Assembly: GCA_011800805.1 (NCBI GenBank) | Contig: MPNW01000220.1 | Location: 213,990-277,989, forward strand | Origin: Hirudo medicinalis | Lineage: Eukaryota; Annelida; Clitellata; Hirudinida; Hirudinidae | Direction of reading: 5' to 3' | Length of the DNA: 64,000 nucleotides | In this document: one piece after another, positions 32,451-45,961 of the stretch | How the letters are laid out: each line of letters opens with the position of its first letter | Numbering within the stretch: the first letter of the stretch is position 1 | Translations under genes and position numbers: made by a program | Notes under the pieces: generated by a model | Databases searched by the model: none | Told to the model about the DNA's origin: nothing | Seen by the model: the letters and a program-made list of their open reading frames with translations, nothing else

Positions 32451-33508
32451 TCATTTCTTGAACTCTGTCCTCTCAACTTTAACCTCACCATCAATCAGTT
32501 GATAGAGGTAAGCAATGACAGTGCTTGCCTGGACATCCAACAAGATGAAGGAAGGGACAATAGTGCTGTTGGAAAGCATTTCTTATTAGGAAATAATTAT
32601 CCAATATAATTCTATTCATTAAAAGACAAATTGATGAATGGCTGGTTAATACAGCACATTCTCATTGACACAAAAAATACATCACAAACATTATGGTGAA
32701 ATAAATGTCGCCATGTAGGAGCACAAATATTATATTCTTACAACTGGTCACCATAAATCTAATCACTCCACAAAATTCATTTGAACTGTGTATTACTGAC
32801 TTTTCAAGAGCTGAGAAAGCACCAGTAGCAGTTCCAGGGTTGAGAAAGAGCTTATTCTCTCTTTCAAAGATCTCAAATTTGTGGGTATGGCCAGTAACTA
32901 ATACATCGACATCCAGTTGTCTTTGAAGGGTGGAGAGACTTTCCTGGTCACCCCAGGGTACCACCTGGTGACCATGGCACAGCCCTATGCGAAACTTTCC
33001 TACCATCACGACTTTTTGCTCCGGGAATGAAGAATTCTTAAAATGTACAGTTAAGCAAGGAATAATTAAAAACATTGAAAATTCAATTGGATCAATAAAT
33101 GATCTGAAAAATAATTCAAGCTTTTACTTTTGCCAAATTAAGCAACCTGAATGATGTATTTGTACACAGAATATTCCAAACACCTATTCAAACTGCTGCA
33201 AATCATCACCTCATCAAAATCTCCTCTGACAATATGAATGTCATTGGCCAGTGTTTTCAGATAATCGTATATTTCTTTGGTGCATAAATTTCCAGTGCAC
33301 AGAATGTGTTGAATCTTGCCTGGAACCAATAGTTTCTTAAACTGAGTAGGAATGCCATTGCTTCGAAACGGAATGTGCAGATCGCCTATGATGAGCACCA
33401 GCTGAAAATTAAATAAGTGATAAGTTAAGTTATAAGTTATTAAGTTATTAATCCTCTGGGAAACGCCCCATTTGCAAAGCCCAGAAAAACAACAGTTATT
33501 GTTACCAT
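32451..33508 (-). CDS. VPS29: Retromer subunit VPS29
   Basis: Four coding exons on the minus strand: 33508-33506 (the ATG alone), 33401-33210, 33036-32801, 32565-32451, totalling 181 residues (human 182). The metallophosphoesterase-fold landmarks are [35 protein letters not shown] and GHTHKFE, with NPGTATGA and the C-terminal [13 protein letters not shown]29 scaffolds VPS35 in the endosomal retromer and Commander complexes; metal-ligand-like residues are kept although catalysis is not its role. The exon-3 donor was set at GTCAGT (after GAAAA) because the more obvious GTAATA three bases further breaks the frame. Splitting the start codon from the rest reproduces MLVLxxGD of the human short isoform. 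Confidence 0.95.
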
Positions 33509-34190
33509 TTTAAAAAGAATTACTATTAATGATTTCAAGATTGACGTGGCAATTAATATTTCCTTCTAATAGTCAAAAAATATCAGATTTGTCACAATTT
33601 AATAGCAAATTTAATAGTAAACAGTAAAAGTGAACTCTAATTAATAGGGATAGCAGTGACCAATATTTATTCGTATGATTATTCACAAATGTTTTATGAA
33701 CAGCAAAACAGATTACTATAAATGTTATAATTCTTTAATTTTATTTCTTAAAATGCCTCAAGTTTAAATAATTATCAATATTATTATCATCATTGTAATA
33801 TACAAAGCCTTATACGTTGTAACCGCTGATCTAAACGAAAGGAATGATTGAAAGCAATCAAAATAAATCAGATTAACATGTGAAAGTCAAAGATGTTTAA
33901 ATATTACTGAACAGTGAACTCAGTATGTGTGCCTATATGTTCAGGCGGGTATCGGCGATATCTCAACCGACTAGGCATTTTCACAAGTGTGGTCGTTTGA
34001 ATGTCGCTTGCATTTGCCGTTAGGTTTTGTTAATTACTGTTTTGTTCTGTTGAATTGAGTCCATGAACTACTAACTTATCGAGAGGGAAAAATGTGATTT
34101 CTGTCTTAATTAAACATAAGAAACGATCGCATAGCTTTATGTTAAGACATTCAACATACAAATCGTGAAAAACCAGTGCTTTTTATACAA
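33509..34190. other. Head-to-head promoter interval, VPS29 and PHF12
   Basis: 680 bp, AT-rich, without a TATA box at a convincing place, repeats or open frames. Probably contains both promoters and both 5' UTRs. Confidence 0.6.
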
Positions 34191-37100
34191 ATGTCTGCGG
34201 GGGAATATGATCTTGATTTGTCGGGAGGAGTGATGGAGGTATTTAACGTTTTAATTGCTTTCTTATCCAATTTATATTTGTTTTGAGAGACGGAGTTGGT
34301 AAGAAAAACTCAGTAAAATGGCGACAGCTCTCTAATAGTCGACTCGTTTCCGTACCAATACTTGCGGCACTGCACTATATTGAATATCCTTGAATACCAA
34401 CATGTAATGAATGCAATTATTTGCAAATAAATTAGATGTTGTATAATTTGACACTTCAACTTGTTGCAAATATTGTTATTTCTTTTAAAGGATATTCGAA
34501 AACTTGTTGCACCACCAAGAAGCGATGAGATGAGCAAGAGGTCACGAGTGAAAGAACGAAACAAGACGAACAAACCTGACAAGCTTCCGAACCACGACAG
34601 CTGCGACAGTTGCAGGGAAGGAGGGGACCTCCTCTGCTGCGACAGATGCCCCTCTGCCTTCCATCTTATTTGCCAGTTAGATTTCTTTCCTTGTCTCCAA
34701 GATTTTACGTGATTTCACTTTTATGCAAGATATCTACGAGTTCCGGGCGTTGGAAAGTTTGAACAACGGCAAGCATTTAAGAATAAGTGAGGTGGAATGA
34801 ATCATGTTCTATGAAAGCAAGCAGAGGTTTCGAATGGACTTATAACAATTTTTTTACATGTGGTTAAGGGTTGGTTGTTTGAGACCTGAAGAAGCTTGAA
34901 ATTAGTAAGAATTGTGATATATCTAGAGCTGGAATATATATCTAACAATGCCTGAAAGCCACATCAAATTTATTTTTTGGAAAGCATTCGAAGATATCTA
35001 AAATTTCGATTAGTTAATTTTGTTTCTAAATTCATGACGTACAATTTTGAATTCCTTTTATTGCCATGCACAGCGACCCTCCTTTGGAAGAAGATGACGT
35101 TCCGAACGGAGAATGGCTGTGCAGAAGATGTCGCGTCAAGGCCGAGGTAAATCGATGATCGAGTTGTGGTGCATTGCGATGATTTGAGAACTTTTAACAT
35201 TAAGATTATGGTTTGTTTAACAAGTTTAAAAAGGTTTTGTTAATTAGTTTTGTTTGTCGAGTCCAAACTTACGCTTGTAAATGAATGTTTACGTCTAAGT
35301 GACTCCGAGCCGGTCGGATTACTCGGATTTGTAATGATATAGGAACAATGTTATCGCTTGTAGAATCATGTTTGGAGTATTTTCTTTCTCTGTGCAATTT
35401 TCTTCAGAAACATAAATCTTTAACTTCCAGCCCAAAAATTTTACAATTTTTCAAAAAATTCCTGTATTTTTATCTGGACCAAATTTATATCGTGACTTTG
35501 TGACTTTAATTTTTCACGAGCCTTCAAATCACTTTTGATCACTTTGGAATGCAGTTTCAAGACTAGGAAACATTGTCCGAAGTCAATGAAAGGGACCGTT
35601 CGTGTTTTGGGAGCGTTACTTTTTATCGGATTTTCGAGATATTTCTCGATAATATCTCGTCACATTTTAAGAAGTAGTTTCAGAAACCAAGGAATGGGTG
35701 AAGCGATTCGACGTTTGACGTTTTAAATTTCATAATCAACATTAAATATGTCCAAATATTTTTGGTAGTTGGCATTTCTAAGAAGGTTATTTTCCTTTGG
35801 GATTTGCAAGTTAATGCATGCCTTCAATAAATGCAGAGGTTTTGAGATGTCATTTGCATGTCACAATGGCACGGAAAAGTCATCGTTTGCAAAATGATTT
35901 GTAGTAGGTGCAGATGTCACCTCAGTGTGAAGACCTAGAGCACCTCACACGAGGAGGCACACAAAAGCACTTTGGGATCACAGCTAGCTTGCTTCCGTCT
36001 GCGGCCTCAGCTATTTTTCGAAGAGCTGCTCTCAAAGCTTTCTTTATCGTCTTTATGCGTGCGTGCCTTCGCATGCGTCCGTGCGATCTGCTCGTTCTTT
36101 TTCGACTTACCTGAAATAGAATTTGTTTTTCATTTTTTCAATATTTAAGTGGAAGCGATCGTTGGATGTTATTTCACACATATGCACAGATTTTAAGATT
36201 GAAGATTTACTCAGTTTTTATTTTTCATTCTGGGTCGATTTTAAATTTAAGGACAGAGCATGCTTTTGCATGTTTACACGCTAAAAGTCCCGATTCCATG
36301 AAATCGTAATCGTAACGATCGCCCTCGTCGCATTTGCCGGCAGCGGTCGTTAACGTGTCGAGCGTTCGTCTCGTGGTGGCCTCAACTCGTCTCGATGCGT
36401 CTGCAATACTGTGACGTAAATGTAAAAGTCTAATGTATTGTATTCGTGCTTCATGTAGATTCTAATTTTAGTCCGTTCGAATTTAGACCGATCGTGGTTT
36501 CAAGGTCCGGTCATTGTATCGCAAGTATTGTATTCTGCTAACATTCTGCGTTATGTCTCTTTATGTTGTATGACCATTCTTGGGGATGTCGGCTCGCCCA
36601 GTTATCCACCCTAATGACCCGAAGTCTCGAGTTGTGAATTTCATAACTCCATTAATTTCCATTTAATATGTTGTTTTCAGTCTTAGTTTTTATTAGCCAA
36701 ATTAATTGTTTTTAATAATAACCCCTGAATTGATTGTGATTCTCCATCCAGAGCATCCAGATTTCATGTGTAATTTCACTTTTTGGCATCCTCAGTATCT
36801 TCTGACCATCTTCTGACCATCTTCAGATCATTGCAGTAACTGGTTGCACTAATATGAATGCATTATTGGTAACCCATTACTGGATAGGTTATGATCTCAA
36901 TGAACATTTTTTTTTAGCTTATTCATGAGGCTGTTCTTATTGCAACGTCTTCACTTTATGGTCAAACGTCTTTCATTGTTCAGCTTGTTATCTGTTTATG
37001 TTCTCAGAGATCAGTGCCATAAATAACCTGCCAATAGTAAGGTTGTGATTGGCTAGTTTGAATTTCAAGGAACCAATCATGATTACTCTGAAATTAGTGT

Positions 37101-40100
37101 ATTTAAAGTACATGCTATTTTGGGAAAGGCTTTCCATTTTCAATCTTAGTGACTTGTTCGAGCGAGTGTCATGGCTGACTTTCAGTATTCAATAACTACA
37201 TTCATCTGAGTTTGTTCAGTTGTCTGAAATTAAAATTTCCAGATTGAAGAGAGGAAACATTCTCTTAGTTCTTCATCCTCCACCTCTCAACCATTGAAAA
37301 AGTGCTTGGAATCTCAGGATCACAGCGACCTCGACCCCTCTCACGACGACGACCGCACCAACCCCCTGGCTTTCCTCTCGAGGATCACCAAAAACCTCAC
37401 CCCGAGACAGTTTGAGCTTCCGAAAGAATATTGCTGTCCAATCAGCCTACCAGGTTAGCGCGACATGGGCGGAGTTTTGTCTTCTCAGCATTTTTATTTG
37501 TTGATAACGGACGTGATTAAACTCCCATCGAACGATTTTTAATTTAGCACTCAATAAACATTTTTATCTTGGGTATGTGTATTGGCAAACATTCACCATT
37601 TTCTGCATCACGTGCATCTCATTCGTCTGTGTGATCTTAAAATATCCATTTATTCTTCCATTCCAGGCTCTACAAAGTCAACAAAAAGAAAGGGATACAG
37701 GGAGGTAGGGCGACCACCTGCTGCCAAAAAGAACACCATCGAACTGGACAAGGGGCTCGTGCCGCTTCCTGCCAAATTGTGCCATGTCTGTTCGAGGTGA
37801 GAGCCATGAATATGTTGATTAATGAGATATTGAATAAGGCAAGTTGTTTGGTATGCGTACAACTGCAAAATATAATTTTGTGTTCTCTTGTGTCATCAAG
37901 TAATACTTCTTCAGGAGTTGTCGTATTGCGCCCTTATTGGAGTGTGACTACTGTCCCCTCCTTTTCCACCTGGACTGCTTGGATCCCCCTCTACCAAACA
38001 TCCCCTCCACCCGATGGATGTGCCCAAATCATGTCGAGCATGCATTGGTCAGTTGGAGTCGAGGGCTTTGCGAGCATGATGTTGTTGATATTTTGTGCAA
38101 GAATGATATATTCATCACAGGATGAGAAACTGCTGACTTCAGTGAGATTGTCAGAGAGGGTGGCCCTGTGGACGGAATACTCGGGGCCGGTGGACGTCCA
38201 GTCGGTAAAACTGGACTTTCTCAAGAAGATTCATCGCGTGGCTCCGCCTTTCAGGTGCAAGGTGGAGGTGAAGGCTACCAGGGTGGCTTTCAAGGTCAGT
38301 CAAAAACGTTGATGTAACGACATAAATGATGCTCATGAAAAAATAGTAACTGTGGTCAATGTTTTCCTGCCATTGAAATAGAAAACACCCATGTGAATTT
38401 AACAGGTTCCAGAAGAAATCAAAAAGTCATACAAGCTGAAGGCTGCGACTTCGAAATCAGTTCGTTTTCATTCGTCTTGGTTTTCTGAGCCCGAACGAAT
38501 GACTCTCGATCCTCGGACGTGTTCGTCGCTTGCGAACGATCGAACGACACGTGAACCTGCAGCTATGCAAAACAACTCAGTGATGACACCTATGAATCTG
38601 AATAACGAGTCATCCACTTTGCCACATCTCACCGGGATGAACCAAGGTTTGGATGTTGACGATCGAGTGGGGGTAGGAGGTGCACACCACGATGGTGCTC
38701 GCCCCGAAGGGAATGATACGGGGTCGAGCGTTGCGGTCGAGGGTGGCGATCGCGATGATGATGTCAAGATGAACTCTCAGGAGAAGTCTGTGGTGAGTAT
38801 TAGAGATTACGCTCATGCATGACAATATTAATTACACATTATTTGTGTGTCCTAATACCGAACAATGTTCCTATAGTGGCTGTCAGGAATACTTCAGCTT
38901 CACAAGGACATAGCTTCCTATTTGAATCAGATTCAGGAGGTTTATCCTAAAGTCAGAGATGAAGAGAAGTATCAGAAGTCACCTGCTGCGGTCAAAGACT
39001 GCAAAGTTAAGGGTCGAAAGAGATTAAGGTCGTCCCACTCTAGGGAGGTCAGCAATCTTTCCATTAGTATGTCTCCTCCTTTAAAAAAGAGGAGAAGCAT
39101 TGAAAGGGGAGTCCGGCCGATGCAGTCTGACGAGATCATCGCCATCAGAGGTGCTGCGTCCAAAAGTTGTGGGAATGTCTTAGTAGTTCCCCCTGTACCA
39201 TCACCACTTAATGTCGACAATGAGATTGTCACTTCAGCATTGGCTGCTGTTAACGACAGAGCCACAGGACATCCATCTGAAGTTGTAAAGGTCGACGATA
39301 ACAATCATTCTGATAGAGATTCGGGTGTCTCAAATCCTCACAATCCCTTCGAATACCTCACAACTTTTTCAGAAACTGATGAGAGGAACGTGACAAATCA
39401 CGCTTATACCACCGAATGCAATCAATCTTGTAAGGATGTCTCGACAGTTGCCCGTCAATCTGCTGACACGATGTCGCCATTGTCGCCGATGATGGCGACA
39501 TCATCATCTTCGCCGTCAAAGAACTTTTGCGTTTCACCTTCAGAATCGACGACCAACTTCATCACCTCGCTTCCGATCGATTTTCCCTCGTCACTTGCGA
39601 ACGGCACCGTCGCCTCGTTTGCATCGCTCGCTGCTTCTCAGATTACGCCATCGTCCTCTAGTGCAATGGCACTGGCCACAGGGCAGGTCCCTGAAACTCT
39701 ACCTTCATTGTCTGCCCATATGAAATCAACTTTCCCAACCTCATTAAATCATTTCTTTGGAATGCATTCGTCCTACGAAGTTAAGAGCGATGAACTTTCG
39801 AAACAAGTTGCTTCTGCTTCTGCGTCTGATTCTGCAATCTCCGGATGTGCGACCAACCGATCGACTTCGTCATCCTCCAGGTTCGGTCACAGGGCTTTGA
39901 AAGCGGGTATCTTTTCATCTCTTTCCAGTACTTCGACTTTCGAAACTCCGGCGGAACAACCCGATCCCTCGAAGATGGACGTGTCGAGGAGATTTTTGAT
40001 GATTAACCTTCCAAAGATTGACTGCATCATGGAAAAGGAGGAAAAACTCCAAACCCACTCGAACGGCATCGCCAAGGACCTCCTGATGAAGAAAGAATTT

Positions 40101-41784
40101 AAAGCGGAGTGCAACATTTCCAAGAGGCTCGACCAGAACACCTCTCCCGTCATCAGCATCTCTCCTTCGAGGCAGCTTGGGACGAAGGGATTCTCTCCTC
40201 CCAACGGAATTCTCCACAGCCGGAATAAAAACAGGCGATCGGAAGCTGGCGGCGATAGCGATTGCAGGAAGCTTAAAATATCTCGGCTCTCTCAGCTTTG
40301 GAATGCCAATCATCAGAAATCTCTCGTAGCTTCTTCCCATACATCCGACTACGACACACGGAATTGCAGCAAGTGTCCCGAGGATGAAACTCTCGTAGGG
40401 AACGCTGTTCCGTCTTCGAGGAAATCTGCCGAATCGAGTTCGGTCGAAAAATCAACTCCGAATCAGTGCCGAAGTTCCTTCCAGAAGTGTCACTCCTTCG
40501 CCGAGGCCCTGAGCGCTACCAGTCCCCCTAAGCAACATGCGACTTTCCAGGTCCCCGTTCCTCTCGACCACAACAAGAAGCCAAACCATTTGCAAGATAG
40601 TCTTCATGCTGCCGGTACGCCACCCTCAAAGCCATCGATGGTACCGGTCACTTTGCAGGGTACCTCGGCTGGGTTGCCCCCGCCAGCCTTGTCTCCTTTG
40701 TCGCATAAGGTGGATGGAAGCGAACGAAGGGTGCTTGCCTTCATGACCTTTAATTCGAAGGGGGCTCTGAAATGCATCTCCATAACAACGAGAACCTTCA
40801 AGATTGGCACAGGTCTGTCTTACCTGATTTATTATGTGACTTTATTTTGACATTACCCCATTCACAATGACATAAATAATTCAAATAGTTTTAACAACAA
40901 CAACAAAAGAAATGTAATGGAATGCAGCACTCCTAAACACAAGTTAATTTAGTATTTAGTTCATTTAATTACAATTGCATGGTTGGTGTCTTGCAACTTG
41001 ATTGTGTGTTCCTCCTACTTTTCTGATGTGTGACATGCCACATCTAATCTGATTGGTCGTTTTTTTGCAGCTGCCACCAATGATCTTTCTCTGCTGAAGT
41101 TTGGGCAGTGCAAATATTCCAGGCCCAACCACGCGATGATCGTTTACAACGAGGTAATTGTGCGAAGATTGTCTTTCAATTAAGCTTAAAATTAGCTATC
41201 AGTGTTTTTAACTCATTGTTCCGTTGGTGTTGCTGGTAATGAACGTTTGATAAATTGATGAATGAATAACTTATTAATTAGAGACAATTTATTATTTTTC
41301 AAAACAATTTTTTTTTTAGATTGGGCATCACTTTGAGATGATAGTCAGCGATTCTGTGGCCAATCGAGTCACCCAAGTTTTCAGGCCCCATAACCATCAC
41401 CACAGTTCCTCAAACCACAAGTCCGACTCCTCCCCTTTTCCGAGCAAACGACGGATCGGCGATTCGTCCCATCCGAGCGGGATCGTTGATTTACCTCCGA
41501 AAGATGCACTTCCGTTGTTCAAGGTCCAGGTCAGCAGCAGTAGCGTACATTCTCCAACGTCTCCATTGACACCATCCCAGGCTCCACCTTCCAGGCAACA
41601 GTTGTCCCCTTCGCAAGGAAACGCGAATCCCGCATCGACCCCGAACAACGGCGTGATTTGTCCGTGTCGTACCGTGGACGATTGGACGAGTGGCGTCATC
41701 AAGGAGATCAAGAGGATCCCGCTCGAACGAGACTGCATCATTAAGTTTGGATGTCTCCAGTTCTCCTTCAAGCAGAACATTTGA
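34191..41784 (+). CDS. PHF12: PHD finger protein 12 (PF1), Sin3-associated chromatin factor
   Basis: Eleven exons: 34191-34238, 34491-34675, 35074-35146, 37243-37453, 37667-37796, 37915-38047, 38121-38294, 38406-38792, 38877-40812, 41071-41153, 41320-41784; 1,274 residues (human 1,004). The start [16 protein letters not shown] matches human YDLDTSGGLME. PHD finger 1 is at about 52-99 ([28 protein letters not shown]). PHD finger 2 is at about 209-258 ([27 protein letters not shown]). The segment [11 protein letters not shown] follows, in the region where mammalian PF1 contacts Sin3/MRG15. A 1.9-kb exon encodes a Ser-rich, probably disordered centre. A C-terminal FHA-like domain ([37 protein letters not shown]) ends with the family signature [10 protein letters not shown]. 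Intron 3 (2.1 kb) holds nothing recognisable. Role by homology: recruits Sin3-HDAC and TLE corepressors and reads H3 tails. Confidence 0.94.
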
Positions 41785-42176
41785 CGTAGATGATTATGAA
41801 CTCGGTCATGATAATGATGTCAGTTTTTTTTACCATTCAATTTTGCAGGTGACCGCCATTGTCTTGTTTTTGTTAACTCCGATGTCCGTACGATCGATAG
41901 ATGAATTTCACGACCGATTGTCGCCGACGTGTCGCTCGAGATTTTCCGCGACCAACTGCCGGTCGCTTTTTTCGAATACCGAGCCGGCGGACTCGTTGCT
42001 CTAGCAGTATTTCGTTTGAAGGTGTTATTTCTTTTATATTTCCATGCATCGAGGCACATTGTTTTAGATCTCGCGTCGAGCCAGCCAAATTGAACAGCGA
42101 AAGTCCTTGCGTTCCGAATGCTGGTTGTAATCAGATTTTATTTTCATTGTTACTCTTCAGTTTGCATTTTTTGGCT

Positions 42177-42182
42177 AATAAA
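42177..42182 (+). terminator. Poly(A) signal of PHF12
   Basis: AATAAA about 390 nt after the stop; a second copy at 42263 may be used as an alternative. Confidence 0.5.
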
Positions 42183-42863
42183 TGGCAATTTATTTTTCTT
42201 TTTTAATACCTTCTCGAATATACATCGCGACGAGTTGGGAGGAGCACTCTCGTGTCGACATCAATAAAAGATTGGAGTCTTTGTGAACAAAGTTTTAATA
42301 AACATTCGACAATCGACAGAGACGTCGGCATTCGAAATTAGCAACTTTAATCGGTAAAGGGATCTCGGCATCGCCAACAAATCCAAACAATCGTTGCATT
42401 ATTATGGCGGTTTTTAATGATATGTCAGATGATGGTTGCTTGATAATTAGTTTCAAGGAATTGTGCAAACAAATTGCATGCAAAAAAGATTTTTGTGTAA
42501 TCTTAGAACTCCTAAAAATAGGTGAATATAAAAGCGTCGTCTGTGATGGAGGATGTGAACGGGCATTGCGAGTGGAGTTATTTTCAATGCACATCAAGAA
42601 TTTTGGCTTGCGCATGGATTAAAATAGAAAAATATAACGTAGTGACAATAAAGATGCAAAATTCAACACATGATTATTATGCAAGGTTTGTGACTTTGAA
42701 ATTACATGCTCACTCCAGATTTCATTAATGAATAATGGTTAGGGTTATAAGTCCAATTTGCAGCTGACGTCTCATCACTAAGGCACGTGCGGTAATTAAT
42801 CTTTCACCAATAACATCATCGATAAGCAACGTCGTCAATCAACCAAAACTCATCGGCTTCTCA

Positions 42864-42869
42864 TTTATT
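42864..42869 (-). terminator. Poly(A) signal of BCKDHA
   Basis: TTTATT on the plus strand only 26 nt beyond the BCKDHA stop codon, implying a very short 3' UTR unless a later signal is used. Confidence 0.4.
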
Positions 42870-42894
42870 GTGGATTTTGCAGCACTTCGGACCT

Positions 42895-45017
42895 TCAAAA
42901 CTTCTCGAAACTGTTGACCGGATAGTGGTCCTTGTACTTGGAGACGTGCTCTTTCATTTCGGCAAGTTGCTTCTCCAAGTTCCTCGGAAGTTCTTTGTAG
43001 ACGTCGGTGAACATTTCCGTTGGACTTGGCTTCTTTTTCTGCTCAGCCTTCGAGAAGGACTGGATGATCTGAGAAAGACAAAGAATTGGATTGTAAATTC
43101 ACCATTTTAATGTAAGGATAAGTGTGGTGTTTAATTATTATTATCAAATTTATTGGACTGATAAATCCAATGAGTTTAGCTTAGTTTTTGCCCAGGGGCA
43201 AAGAGGTAGGGCTTAGTTTCCTTGTGTCTGCCACATCTCTGCCGGCTTTGTGACAATTGCTTACCATTTTGCGTGCATTCATGCGCCACTCTGCTTCCAT
43301 TTCGTTCGACCACCAGCCCTTGTCCTCCATGAAGAGTCTCAGCCTGTTTATGGGGTTGTCCTCAGCGGCTATCATCTTCACTTCATCTTTCAAACGGTAA
43401 ACAGTGCTGTCATCTGAGGTGCTGTGGTCCCCCACCCTGAATAATAATTTTCAATCCTAAAATACTTAATGTAATACTTAACATTTACAGAGGTTCATTA
43501 TATTCCAGATGTAATAGTACTAATAACAATAACAATAATTAACCAAAATTAACAGTGACAATTAGTTGATGGTGTTACTTAATAATATTACTCAATTGAT
43601 AATAACAATCGATCGGTGCCAACCTATAGGTCATTGCTTCTATGAGGTAAGGCCGCGACTCTATTAGGCAAAGCTCCCGCGCTGCCCTGGTGGCATTGAA
43701 CATGGCAAACACGTCGTTGCCATCCACCCTTATGGTGTTCATGCCGTACCCCGCTCCTCTGCTGGCTGTTTAACAGTTTAATAAAAGAGATTGTGTCAAA
43801 GATTAGGTCGGCCGAACGAGTGCATCCGCAACGGCAACAGTTGTAACGTGACATGCTCGCAACCCAGCATAGGCTGCCAGGAAGCACTCTCGGGTACGAA
43901 TGGTATTGTGCATCTCTCTATGTAAATGGTAGAACGATTAAAAAGTGCCTTCACATCCTGTTCGGATGCATAAGGAACTCAAAAGATCGGCTAAATACAA
44001 AATATCTTATACATGAGATACCTAGTCATACAAAATAGTTTTCATATGATTCACGAGAATTAATAGCAGTAACAATAACAATAACAATAATAATAATAAT
44101 AATAAACCATTTAAACATAATTATAATAAATATTAGAACGAAGCTATGGAAATAAACAAAGTCATACCTATGCCATCTCCCCTGTATTGTTCAGAGGTTG
44201 GTGTCGATATGGCAAAACCATTATTGCGACTGTAATTAAAATCAGTAAGAACTTAAAAACCCTTCTGGCAATGAATACAGCATCACTGGATTACAGGTCT
44301 TCCTGCATGTGGTAGTTACATCAACGTTCGTAATGCATTGTGTTCGCAACTCGGCCCCCACCGTCGGGTGGTGCCACGGAAATGGTTGCGACCATTGTGC
44401 CCTTGCCTTCGATTCGGACCGGCGAGGCGAGCGGTCGAACGCTCGAAACATCGGCCATATAGGATATAACGTATTAAATTGCTTGCAAGCAACAAGAACA
44501 ACTTGATAATTTTTTTTCTCCATTCCTGGTCGTTGCAGGGTTGTTAACGAAACGAACGAATTACCAAATAAAGATGACGGGACATTTGAGAGTGGAAGCA
44601 AAGTTGAAGGCCGCGTGTGCGTCGCCCTCGGAAGCTGCGCCTTCCCCGAAGTAGCACACGACGCACGAGTTCTTCTTAGCCATTCTGTAGGCATAAGCAG
44701 CACCGGCAGCTGAATGAATGGAATCGTAATCGTTGAGAATCATTGAGACGACAGTCGTGACAACGATGCAATATTGCAACATCCGTGCAAGAATACCATT
44801 GAAAATATTACCAAGGCAAGAATAATTTTTAAAAGTAAAAACCCTGAGGCATTTGAGTGGCCAGAGGTGAAGAAATGGTGACGAAGTGGTGCTCCCTCGT
44901 GCCAAAGTGAACTGGCATCTGGCGGCCTTTGCCCTTGTCGTCCTTGTTGCCGTAGCACTGATCCATGAAGGCGTCTAATCCGAATCCTCTCCATATGAGC
45001 ACACCTTAATAACAGTA

Positions 45018-45079
<62 letters not shown>

Positions 45080-45961
45080 TAACAGTAACGATAACAATAA
45101 CAATAATAATAATAATAATACATACAACAACATTAATAGCTACAATTATGTAGCTTAGGGATTATAGACATAAAAATGATAGTACAAGCTGACAATAAGC
45201 CCATTTAGAATTATAACAATAATGTATAATTAATAATAATCATGCCCATTCCTGTCCCACAACCAAACCAAAAACAAACGAATCGTCTTCTACCAATGTC
45301 TCACCTGCCTCCCTGTACTGGGCAAATATGAGGTCTTCAGGGTCAAGGGCAGCAGCCGAACCAACCTGGGTGCCCTCTTCGCCATAGTTGGTCATGTAGA
45401 AGGAGATCCTGCCCTGCCTCTGGGAGTCGTAAAGGATCTGATCCAAGGAGTTCAATAGGGTCATGTCTTTGTACATCTTTGTCACAGTCTCTTGACTAAG
45501 CTGGGTTGCCCAATGAAAGGGAGTTTAATGTTGTGATAAATTAAGATCAAGTGGTAAACAATAATTCATTCAATTAACCCTAGGATCTTCATCTTCACTG
45601 ACAATCTTCCCCAGCCTGTTCATGACCCTGTAGACAGGAATGCCCTCTTGGGCATCTGGTTGAACAAACCTGAGAATGTCCTTAAACTTTGATTTGCATC
45701 CTGCAAATCTTGGTATATCCTCATCAATGGACCTATCTTGCGATTCACCAGAAAACTGAATAACAAGTACAAAAATAACTTCAGTACCATTTTAAGGTAA
45801 ATACGATGTCTGCTACAAAAATAATAACATGCCTTTACATGAAATGCTTAATGAAAAGCTACTTTTTTGTGTAATCCATAGAAGCCTGTGATCTCCCTTG
45901 GAATGAGCTGATGACGAGAAAGCCTTGAAAGCGCAGTCTTTAGATATTTCGCGGACATCAT
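42895..45961 (-). CDS. BCKDHA: Branched-chain 2-oxoacid dehydrogenase E1 alpha, mitochondrial
   Basis: Nine exons on the minus strand: 45961-45863, 45755-45579, 45500-45305, 45004-44843, 44709-44565, 44229-44168, 43765-43624, 43436-43265, 43068-42895; 442 residues (human 445). The N-terminus ([17 protein letters not shown]) is basic, hydroxylated and acid-free, as expected of a mitochondrial targeting peptide. Landmarks: [26 protein letters not shown], the thiamine-diphosphate motif [24 protein letters not shown], and the regulatory phosphorylation loop [12 protein letters not shown]. With E1 beta it decarboxylates the 2-oxoacids of Leu, Ile and Val. In the loop the phospho-Ser and preceding His are kept, but the first His of human GHHSTSDDS is Asp. 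Two adjacent ATGs open the frame; I use the first. Introns hold AAT/AAC repeats. Confidence 0.96.
45017..45120. repeat. AAT/AAC microsatellite in BCKDHA intron 3
   Basis: About 35 near-perfect AAT triplets with AAC variants. A shorter relative lies at about 44068-44105 in intron 6. Confidence 0.9.

Larger units (their letters stand above)
41785..42894. other. Convergent 3' region between PHF12 and BCKDHA
   Basis: Holds the PHF12 3' UTR (signals at 42177 and a second AATAAA at 42263) and the BCKDHA 3' end. A 72-codon open frame at 42404-42622 has no recognisable features and no splice or UTR support. Confidence 0.6.

Noticed and set aside
42404..42622. 72-codon plus-strand frame in the PHF12/BCKDHA interval
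   Set aside because: No recognisable domain and no convincing exon or UTR structure; it lies between two 3' ends.
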